DNA of 12,962 bases from Bacillota bacterium (lineage in GTDB: Bacteria; Bacillota_C; Negativicutes; Sporomusales; Sporomusaceae), in assembly GCA_023441125.1 (NCBI GenBank), contig JAEZQV010000034.1:1-12962 (forward strand), given 5' to 3'. The first letter of the stretch is position 1; each line of letters starts with the position of its first letter. The position numbers and the translations under genes were made by a program. The notes below the pieces were generated by a model. It had not been told where the DNA came from. It did no database searches and saw nothing but the letters and a program-made list of their open reading frames with translations. Shown piece after piece: positions 6,874-12,962 of this stretch.

Positions 6874-8169
6874 TCAAATAAATTGTTCCAGTGCCGCTAA
6901 AGCCCGGTCAGCTATGGTTCTGTTTTTAAGTTTCTTATCTCTGATCTTTCTTCCCAGGGGCGGCAACAGGCCAAAATTAATATTCATCGGTTGAAAGTGC
7001 GCCGGATCGGCTTGCGTAATATACCGGCACAGGGCTCCATGCGCCGTTTCCGCCGGAAAAACCAGAGGATCAAGGCCTTGTATAACCCTGGCGGCATTCA
7101 TACCGGCAACCAGGCCGCTGGCCGCCGATTCAACATAGCCCTCAACCCCGGTTATCTGTCCGGCAAATAATATTTGCCGGTTCTGTTTCAGCTGCAGTGT
7201 CGGCAGCAGCGTTTGCGGCGAGTTAATGAACGTATTCCGGTGCATTACCCCAAAGCGGACAAATTCTGCATTTTCCAGGCCGGGAATCATTTTAAACACG
7301 CGTTGCTGCTCCGGCCAGGTAAGATGAGTCTGAAAGCCGACAATATTATAGAGTGTTGCCGCACTGTTGTCCTGGCGAAGCTGGACAACCGCATGCGGCA
7401 TTTCTCCCGTTACCGGGTGCCGCAGGCCAACGGGCTTCATTGGACCAAAGCGCATGGTGTCAAGCCCTCTGGCCGCCATGGTTTCTATTGGCATACAGCC
7501 TTCAAACACAACTATATTTTCAAATTCTTTTACCGGCGCTGCTTCTGCCCGGGTGAGTTCATGCCAGAACTGTTCATACTGTGCCTGGGTCATCGGGCAG
7601 TTGAGATAATCATCATCGCCCTTACCATAGCGGGAAGCCCGATAAATTATATTCATGTTCAGTGAGTCGGCCGTGACAATCGGTGCAGCCGCATCATAAA
7701 AATACAGATATTCAGTACCGGTAAGCGTGCCAATAGCTTGCGATAACGCCGGCGAGGTAAGTGGACCGGTAGCAATTATCAGCGGCCGGCAAGCCGGTAT
7801 GTCAGTAATTTCGGCGGCAATAACGGTGATGCGCGGATGTTGTTTTAACGTCTCGGTTATCATCCGGCTAAAATTAGTACGGTCAACGGCCAGGGCCCCG
7901 CCGGCCGGTACGGCGTTGGCGTCGGCGGCTTTCATAATCAGCGAATTGAGCTTGCGCATCTCTTCCTTGAGAAGACCCACGGCATTCTCAACAGCCGCTG
8001 CCCGGAGTGAGTTACTGCATACCAGTTCGGCGAACAAGCCCGACTGGTGAGCGGGTGTCATGACTTGGGGACGCATTTCATACAGACTTACATCAATACC
8101 GGCTTCAGCCAGTTGCCAGGCAGCTTCACTGCCGGCCAGACCGGCACCTAGTACAGTAACATTAGCCAC
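6874..8169 (-). CDS. trmFO: Methylenetetrahydrofolate-tRNA-(uracil-5-)-methyltransferase TrmFO (Gid)
   Basis: Encodes a 431-residue flavoprotein that makes 5-methyluridine at position 54 of tRNA, taking the carbon from methylenetetrahydrofolate rather than S-adenosylmethionine. The FAD-binding motif GAGLAG (8-13) follows a beta strand, then YEMRP at 30-34. The two catalytic cysteines of the family are visible: C51 in ELVCSNSLR and C225 in FEGCMPIE. Other family blocks are [36 protein letters not shown] and [16 protein letters not shown], which lies in the C-terminal FAD site. The start is GTG 8169, seven bases after GGAGG (8177-8181), and overlaps the topA stop by eight bases, which implies translational coupling. 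Length is standard. Confidence 0.97.
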   Translation of the reverse strand: MANVTVLGAGLAGSEAAWQLAEAGIDVSLYEMRPQVMTPAHQSGLFAELVCSNSLRAAAVENAVGLLKEEMRKLNSLIMKAADANAVPAGGALAVDRTNFSRMITETLKQHPRITVIAAEITDIPACRPLIIATGPLTSPALSQAIGTLTGTEYLYFYDAAAPIVTADSLNMNIIYRASRYGKGDDDYLNCPMTQAQYEQFWHELTRAEAAPVKEFENIVVFEGCMPIETMAARGLDTMRFGPMKPVGLRHPVTGEMPHAVVQLRQDNSAATLYNIVGFQTHLTWPEQQRVFKMIPGLENAEFVRFGVMHRNTFINSPQTLLPTLQLKQNRQILFAGQITGVEGYVESAASGLVAGMNAARVIQGLDPLVFPAETAHGALCRYITQADPAHFQPMNINFGLLPPLGRKIRDKKLKNRTIADRALAALEQFI

Positions 8170-10357
8170 TTTTTTTCCTCCGGGTTGCAGAAGTCTTTTT
8201 AACAGTTACTTTTTTTTCTTGGCCTTCTGCCTTGTTGCTTGCTTCCTTGTTTTCCGGCGTTTTTCGGGATGAACACGCCTCATTGCTGCATATGTTGACA
8301 AAGCCGCCATTCTTATATTTATGCCGGATCATGTAGGCGCCACATACCTGACATTGTTCCTTTAGCGGCATATCCCAGCTGTTAAAATCGCATTCCGGAT
8401 AGTGCTGGCAGCCGTAAAAGACTTTACGCCGTTTGGTGTGCCGTTCAACAATAGCCCCGCCGCACTTGGGACATTTGACACCGATATCCTTTAAAATCGG
8501 TTTCGTATTGCGGCAGGCGGGAAAACCGGGACAGGCCAGAAAATTACCGTAACGTCCCTGTTTTATTACCATCAGCCGGCCACAGTTCTCACAAGGAATG
8601 TCCGACACTTCTACCGGCAGTTCAACATGACCGATCGCCTCTTCGGCAAAACTCAGCTCCTTGGCAAAGGGATCATAGAATTGTTCTAAAACACCCAGCC
8701 AGGACGCATCGCCTTCGGCAATATTATCCAGTTGGTCTTCCATTGCGGCGGTAAACTCAACATCGATAATCCGGTCAAAATATTGCTTTAAAAGATCAAG
8801 TACGACAAAGCCCAGTTCAGTAGGATGAAATTTTTTATCAATACGCTCTACATAGCCCCGCTCGACAATGGTTTCAATGGTCGGCGCATAGGTACTGGGC
8901 CGGCCTATTCCCTTTTCTTCCAGAACTTTAACCAGCGATGCCTCGGTATAGCGGGGCGGCGGTTCAGTAAAGTGCTGGGCCGGATCGATTCTCGACAATT
9001 GCAGTACCTGACCGGTTTTCAATTCCGGCAAAGTGGTATCCCGGTCCAGATCACTGTCGGGATTTTGCTCCAATTCCTTGCCTTTGCCGATAGCACCGCT
9101 AAAAGCTGCTAAAAACCCGGGGAATTTCAACTGCGAGCCAGTGGCTTTCAGTTTATAACGCCCGGCTGTGATCTCGACAGTAAGCGTATCATAAACGGCC
9201 GGTGTCATCTGACTGGCAATAAACCGTTCCCAGATAAGCGTATAAAGCTTTAGCTGATCCTTATTCAACCCTGTACTGATGGTATCAGGCGGCAAATCAA
9301 GCGTGGTTGGCCGAATAGCCTCATGCGCATCCTGGGATTTTTTATTGGCATAGACCGGCGCTTTCGTGGGCAAATAGGCTGACCCCAGCTTCTTTTCAAT
9401 AAAACTTCTGGCCTCCTGTTGCGCCGTTTCCGCTACCCGGGTTGAGTCGGTACGCATATAAGTAATCAGACCAACCTGCCCGGCCCGGCCAATATCCAGT
9501 CCTTCGTAAAGCTGCTGCGCAACCATCATGGTCTTGCGGGACGTAAAGCCCAGTTTGCGGGCAGCTTCCTGCTGCAGGCTGCTGGTGATAAAGGGCGGAT
9601 AAGGATTGCGCTTTCTTTCCCGCTTCTTTACATCACTGACTACATAGTTGGCTTTGTGCAGTTCATTAACGATGGAATCAGCCTGTGCTTCATTGCCGAC
9701 AGACAGCTTCTCACCGTCAACAGCGACTACTTCGGCCTCAAATGCTTTTGCGTTACTTTTTTCCTTTAACTTGGCAGTAATGGTCCAGTATTCTTCCGGC
9801 ACAAAAGCCTGAATTTCCTTTTCCCGGTCACAAATTAGCCGGACAGCTACCGACTGGACGCGGCCCGCACTAAGCCCTTTGCGCACTTTTCGCCATAAAA
9901 GCGGACTAAGCTTATAGCCTACAATCCGGTCAAGTATCCGTCTGGTTTGCTGGGCATAAACCCGTGGCAAATTAATGGGGCGCGGCTTTTTGACAGCCTG
10001 CTGAATGGCAGGTTTGGTAATTTCATTAAACTCAATGCGGCAGGTAGAACGCTCCGGGATATTGAGGATATGTGCCAGATGCCAGGCAATAGCTTCCCCT
10101 TCACGGTCAGGGTCTGTCGCTAAATACACAGTATCCGCACTTTTCGCCGCTTCTTTCAGACTCTTGATCAAATCGCCTTTTCCCCGGATATTGATGTACT
10201 TAGGTGCAAAATTATTCTCAATGTCAACACCAAACTGACTTTTAGGCAAGTCGCGTAAATGTCCCATCGAAGCTTTAACCGTGTAGTTTTTCCCAAGAAA
10301 TTTTTCGATTGTTTTGGCTTTGGCCGGGGATTCTACCACAACTAGAGCTTTATTCAC
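8162..10357 (-). CDS. topA: DNA topoisomerase I (type IA)
   Basis: Encodes a 731-residue type IA topoisomerase that relaxes negative supercoils. The Toprim domain begins at residue 3 with [17 protein letters not shown] (catalytic E9) and holds [13 protein letters not shown] at 82-94 (metal-binding D82, D84, E86). The nucleophile is Y300 in [11 protein letters not shown]. The gate and hinge domains follow, with [17 protein letters not shown] at 481-497. Three C4 zinc ribbons end the protein: C589/C592/C609/C615, C629/C632/C650/C656 and C669/C672/C690/C695. A Lys-rich tail from about 697 probably binds DNA. The start is GTG 10357 after GGGAGGG (10364-10370); it overlaps the dprA stop as GTGA. 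The stop lies within the trmFO start. Confidence 0.98.
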   Translation of the reverse strand: MNKALVVVESPAKAKTIEKFLGKNYTVKASMGHLRDLPKSQFGVDIENNFAPKYINIRGKGDLIKSLKEAAKSADTVYLATDPDREGEAIAWHLAHILNIPERSTCRIEFNEITKPAIQQAVKKPRPINLPRVYAQQTRRILDRIVGYKLSPLLWRKVRKGLSAGRVQSVAVRLICDREKEIQAFVPEEYWTITAKLKEKSNAKAFEAEVVAVDGEKLSVGNEAQADSIVNELHKANYVVSDVKKRERKRNPYPPFITSSLQQEAARKLGFTSRKTMMVAQQLYEGLDIGRAGQVGLITYMRTDSTRVAETAQQEARSFIEKKLGSAYLPTKAPVYANKKSQDAHEAIRPTTLDLPPDTISTGLNKDQLKLYTLIWERFIASQMTPAVYDTLTVEITAGRYKLKATGSQLKFPGFLAAFSGAIGKGKELEQNPDSDLDRDTTLPELKTGQVLQLSRIDPAQHFTEPPPRYTEASLVKVLEEKGIGRPSTYAPTIETIVERGYVERIDKKFHPTELGFVVLDLLKQYFDRIIDVEFTAAMEDQLDNIAEGDASWLGVLEQFYDPFAKELSFAEEAIGHVELPVEVSDIPCENCGRLMVIKQGRYGNFLACPGFPACRNTKPILKDIGVKCPKCGGAIVERHTKRRKVFYGCQHYPECDFNSWDMPLKEQCQVCGAYMIRHKYKNGGFVNICSNEACSSRKTPENKEASNKAEGQEKKVTVKKTSATRRKKSG

Positions 10358-11439
10358 TCGATTCCCTCCCTAGCGGCCCGAGTATAATGCCCGGCACTAT
10401 GCTCGACCGTCAAACCCCGTAATGAAAGTTGCAATAATATATATGCAGCTGTTGCCGGCAGTACATTCAATTTTATCACAATATCTTCAATCCCAATTGG
10501 TTCAGTGTAATTCAACAGATTATAAACCGCCTGCTCTTCGGCGGAAACTTCCGGTGCCGTCCCAGCGCCGGGCCTGACATCCCAGCCATATTCTTCCAAA
10601 ACATCAACTGCACTATCCACCAGCTTGGCCCCCTGCTTGATAAGACGGTTTGCGCCTTTGCTGCCGGCGGCAAAGATACCGCCGGGTACGGCAAATACAT
10701 CCCGGCCTTCTTCTAAGGCGAAATCTGCGGTTATCAAGGCGCCGCTCCTTGCAGCGGCCTCAACGACAATAACGCCGCGAGCCAAACCATTAATGATGCG
10801 GTTGCGGGCTGGAAACTGTGCAGGGTGAGCCATGGTACCGGGAGCATATTCCGACAGGACGGCGCCAGTCTCGGCAATACGGGCCAGAAGTTTGGCATTT
10901 TCCGGCGGATAGGCAACATCTACGCCCGAGCCGAGCACGGCAATTGTATATCCCTGCTCGATAGCCCCCTGATGCGCGGCGGTATCAATTCCCCTGGCAG
11001 CGCCGCTGACAATACCTATCCCGGCGCCAGCCAACGCCGCTGCCAGCATGGCGGCGGCATTTTTGCCGTAAGCGGTTGCCTGGCGCGAACCGACAATGGC
11101 AATTAGCTTGTCACTGGCCGGCAGGGTTCCCCGATAATACAATACATAGGGGGGATTAAAAGTATTCCGCAATAAGGCTGGGTAGGTATTTTCCGTCAGC
11201 GTGCACAACGCGATTCGCTTCTTCAGCAATGATTCAGCAAGTTTATGTATATCTATCTTGTCCCGCTTAGCAAGTAAATTATTACAAACTGTGTTATCAA
11301 GGCACTTGGATAAAAATAAATCGCCCTGGTCAGCCAACCAAGCCTGCCGGGCGCTACCAAAATAATCAACCAAGGCCTTCATGCGTGAACTGCCGATACC
11401 TGGCACCATTTGTAAAGCAGCCAAGTAGAACTCTTCCAT
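10354..11439 (-). CDS. dprA: DNA-processing protein DprA (Smf)
   Basis: Encodes a 361-residue DprA, which binds incoming single-stranded DNA and loads RecA in transformation and recombination. The N-terminal helix-hairpin-helix part has LQMVPGIGSSRMKALVDYFG (9-28). The Rossmann-like core has IVGSRQATAYG (115-125), SGAARGIDTAAH (145-156), FPARNRIINGLARGVIVVEA (209-228), ARSGALITADFALEEGR and VPGGI with GSKGANRLIKQGAKLV. A winged-helix domain covers about 298-355. I chose ATG 11439, because GGAGG (11447-11451) lies seven bases upstream; an ATG nine codons earlier at 11466 has no such site. A strong promoter precedes it and its stop overlaps topA. Presence of dprA alone does not prove natural competence. 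Confidence 0.97.
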   Translation of the reverse strand: MEEFYLAALQMVPGIGSSRMKALVDYFGSARQAWLADQGDLFLSKCLDNTVCNNLLAKRDKIDIHKLAESLLKKRIALCTLTENTYPALLRNTFNPPYVLYYRGTLPASDKLIAIVGSRQATAYGKNAAAMLAAALAGAGIGIVSGAARGIDTAAHQGAIEQGYTIAVLGSGVDVAYPPENAKLLARIAETGAVLSEYAPGTMAHPAQFPARNRIINGLARGVIVVEAAARSGALITADFALEEGRDVFAVPGGIFAAGSKGANRLIKQGAKLVDSAVDVLEEYGWDVRPGAGTAPEVSAEEQAVYNLLNYTEPIGIEDIVIKLNVLPATAAYILLQLSLRGLTVEHSAGHYTRAAREGIE

Positions 11440-11446
11440 GTCAGTT

Positions 11447-11451
11447 CCTCC
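11447..11451 (-). promoter_or_regulatory. Ribosome-binding site that decides the dprA start
   Basis: GGAGG on the minus strand, seven bases before ATG 11439. It lies downstream of the alternative ATG at 11466, so the shorter protein beginning MEEFYLAALQ is favoured; that form also starts right before the conserved helix-hairpin-helix region. Confidence 0.8.
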
Positions 11452-11516
11452 ACATTTAGCTAGCATTGAAACGCCAATAGCATATAGTAAGTACTTGGTA
11501 AATCATAATACTAGCA

Positions 11517-11546
11517 ATTATAACTGGGATAAATTGAAAAGGTCAA
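11517..11546 (-). promoter_or_regulatory. Sigma-A type promoter of dprA-topA-trmFO
   Basis: TTGACC (11546-11541) and TATAAT (11522-11517) on the minus strand are separated by 18 bases, with five of six and six of six matches to the vegetative consensus. Transcription should start near 11510, giving a leader of about 70 bases before ATG 11439. The leader holds small palindromes (AAGTACTT, GCTAGC) but no clear riboswitch or terminator fold. This is the best promoter in the window. Confidence 0.75.
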
Positions 11547-11595
11547 GAGGCAGAAGTCCCAAATTTAATATTTTTTACAATATTTTAGTTTTTAA

Positions 11596-12723
11596 CTAAT
11601 AAAAATAGTTAGTAATCAAAAAATCAGCTATAGCGTTAGCCGCCTTGGGGCGGCCTAGGCCGGCGGCCCGCAGCCGCAAATTAGTAAGTTCATCCCCTGC
11701 TGCCAAAAACAAACTCTCTAAAATAGTTATTATGTCAGACAGCGAATCTGCTCTTACTGCCGCACGGTTTGCCAGTAAAAATTGTGTATTGGCTTCCTCC
11801 TGGCCAGGAATGGGGCGGTAAATGATGAGCGGCACGCCCAGCGCCAAGGCTTCCGCCGTGCTCATCCCCCCCGGCTTGGATATCAGCAGATCGGCAGCAC
11901 TCATTAACTCGTGGATAGTATCGGTATAGCCCAGTACTCGGACCGCATGCCCGGCTCCGGCTGCCAAGCGGGCCAGCTTGTGATAAAGCTGCTGATTGTT
12001 ACCGGCAACAGCAATAAATTGCATAGGTCGGTCAATTTGCCGGCAGGCGGTTAGGATTTCCTCCATCGGCAGAAGCCCGGCCCCGCCGCCCATCAGCAGG
12101 ATGGTGCGTTTACCGCAATCCAGCTTAAGCTGTTTGAGTATTTGTTCCCGGTTGCCGGCCCGGCTGAAAACCTGTCCTACCGGAATACCTGTCACGGTCA
12201 CGGCCTCACGGGCAATTCCACACTTACCTAAGTATTCAGCCATGCCATCATGCGCCACAAAATAATGTTCCAATTCCGGATAGACCCACAACCGGTGGAC
12301 AACAAAATCAGTAATCACTGCCGCCGCCGGTACGGTAAGCAGGCCTTTTTGCTTGCACCAGGCGATGAGTCCGGCCGGAGTGGCATGCGTACATACGACA
12401 ACGGAAGGTTGAAAACTATTGATATAGTTAACCATACGCCTGGCAAGAAGCTGACTGATTACTTCTCTGCCCGCTAAAGCCAAACGGCTCTCATTGCCCC
12501 AGCTGTACACAGAACCGTAAGCCTGGGGAAAAAGATTCAGTGCCTTTAAATAAGTTTTTAGAATAGTTTGGCCAAGAACCGGATGAAAAAAATCAAATAC
12601 ATTGCATAGTTCGATCCGGCAGTCAGGCTTGGTTATTTTAAGTAAATGACCGACCGCCTGTGCCGCTCTGATATGTCCGGAACCAATCGGGGCACTGATA
12701 AACAGTACGCTGTTGCTAGCCAA
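11596..12723 (-). CDS. UgtP/MGDG-synthase-like glycosyltransferase (GT28 family)
   Basis: Encodes a 375-residue GT-B glycosyltransferase of the family of processive diacylglycerol glucosyltransferases, plant MGDG synthases and MurG. The N-terminal acceptor domain starts LFISAPIGSGHIRAAQAV (7-24) with the glycine-rich GSGH loop and has ITDFVVHRLWV at 137-147, as in MGDG-synthase-type proteins. The C-terminal nucleotide-sugar domain has MGGGAG at 211-216, SKPGGMSTAEALALGVP at 282-298 and PGQEEANTQFLL at 306-317. The likely reaction is transfer of a sugar from a UDP-sugar to a membrane lipid at the inner leaflet; acceptor and sugar cannot be read from sequence. The start is TTG 12723, six bases after AGGGGA (12730-12735), overlapping folK by eight bases. 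No signal peptide or membrane segment is evident. Confidence 0.85.
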   Translation of the reverse strand: MASNSVLFISAPIGSGHIRAAQAVGHLLKITKPDCRIELCNVFDFFHPVLGQTILKTYLKALNLFPQAYGSVYSWGNESRLALAGREVISQLLARRMVNYINSFQPSVVVCTHATPAGLIAWCKQKGLLTVPAAAVITDFVVHRLWVYPELEHYFVAHDGMAEYLGKCGIAREAVTVTGIPVGQVFSRAGNREQILKQLKLDCGKRTILLMGGGAGLLPMEEILTACRQIDRPMQFIAVAGNNQQLYHKLARLAAGAGHAVRVLGYTDTIHELMSAADLLISKPGGMSTAEALALGVPLIIYRPIPGQEEANTQFLLANRAAVRADSLSDIITILESLFLAAGDELTNLRLRAAGLGRPKAANAIADFLITNYFY

Positions 12724-12962
12724 TTACCGTCCCCTGCCTTGCAACTTCTAATGTTCCGTAAGTACTGACATTACTGTCATCCATGGTAGCGGCCAATAAC
12801 TCCTTGACTGTTTTGCCCTGATACAGGGGAGCGTTAGCGGCTATTTCCGCCAAGGGAATTAACACAAATTTTCTTTCCGCCATGCGGGGATGGGGTAACT
12901 CGAGGACCGCATCCTTCATCTCAATGTCATGATAAACCAAAAGGTCAATATCAATATTGCGC
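12716..12962 (-). CDS. folK: 2-amino-4-hydroxy-6-hydroxymethyldihydropteridine pyrophosphokinase FolK, 3' part (partial)
   Basis: The last 81 codons of folK are visible; the start lies beyond the right edge. HPPK transfers pyrophosphate from ATP to the hydroxymethyl pterin in folate synthesis. The fragment begins RNIDIDLLVYHD, the HPPK signature whose two aspartates bind the magnesium ions, and continues with LELPHPRMAERKFVLIPLAE, matching the conserved PHPR...R.FVL.PL.EIAP block. The tail is variable and ends VARQGTVIG. The stop TAG at 12718-12716 lies inside the start of the glycosyltransferase, so the two are probably coupled. Folate supply also serves TrmFO downstream, though a functional link is only inference. 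Confidence 0.93.
   Translation of the reverse strand, partial: RNIDIDLLVYHDIEMKDAVLELPHPRMAERKFVLIPLAEIAANAPLYQGKTVKELLAATMDDSNVSTYGTLEVARQGTVIG

Larger units (their letters stand above)
11440..11595 (-). other. Spacer between the glycosyltransferase and dprA
   Basis: These 156 AT-rich bases hold the dprA promoter, its leader and ribosome-binding site. Next to the glycosyltransferase stop is a weak AT-only hairpin (TTAGTT/AACTAA, 11585-11599) without a following T-run on the minus strand. I therefore see no clear terminator for the folK-glycosyltransferase unit, and read-through into dprA is possible. Confidence 0.5.

Noticed and set aside
10650..10690. VPGGI with an apparent insertion before the GSKGANRLI block in DprA
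   Set aside because: Other DprA/Smf proteins have PGNI, PGSI or PGPI followed by a similar spacing, so this is normal family variation.
11585..11599. AT-rich hairpin at the glycosyltransferase stop as a terminator
   Set aside because: The stem is six A/T-rich pairs, and the bases after it on the minus strand are A-rich, not T-rich.

Overview
The window is a compact chromosomal segment in which every convincing gene lies on the minus strand, so it is transcribed from right to left. It carries, in transcription order: folK (3' end), a UgtP/MGDG-synthase-like glycosyltransferase, dprA, topA, trmFO, xerC, hslV, hslU, codY, flgB, flgC, fliE, fliF and the first bases of fliG. The block topA-trmFO-xerC-hslVU-codY-flgBC-fliEF is the classical Bacillota order (topA-gid-codV-clpQ-clpY-codY-flgB... 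in Bacillus subtilis). CodY itself is restricted to Bacillota. The clostridial look of CodY and the folK-glycosyltransferase-dprA arrangement would suit a motile Negativicutes or Clostridia member, but that narrower placement is inference.

Right part (12962 to about 10350): folK ends inside the glycosyltransferase start (8-base overlap). A spacer of about 156 bases follows, holding the best promoter of the window (TTGACC, 18 bases, TATAAT). It drives dprA, whose stop overlaps the topA start (GTGA). TopA's stop in turn lies inside the trmFO start (8-base overlap). This looks like one translationally coupled unit for DNA uptake/recombination, supercoiling and tRNA methylation.

Middle part (6873 to 3000): a 94-base gap holds a weak putative promoter bracketed by an inverted repeat, ahead of xerC-hslV-hslU-codY. 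The three gaps between these genes are 20, 11 and 36 bases. The unit ends at a clear rho-independent terminator just after codY. It combines chromosome dimer resolution, the two-part HslVU protease and the global nutrient regulator CodY.

Left part (2867 to 1): flgB-flgC-fliE-fliF and the start of fliG open the flagellar basal-body operon: proximal rod, rod-to-ring adaptor, MS ring and switch. The codY terminator implies that the operon has its own promoter in the AT-rich leader at 2868-3010. I could not identify that promoter with confidence.

This is an ordinary, conserved core region. I see no mobile element, CRISPR array, rRNA, tRNA or novel defence-like cassette. No stretch above 300 bases lacks a gene. 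The points worth a second look are regulatory (spacers at 1594-1697, 2868-3049 and 6780-6873), start-codon choices, and two residue-level oddities in CodY and HslV.
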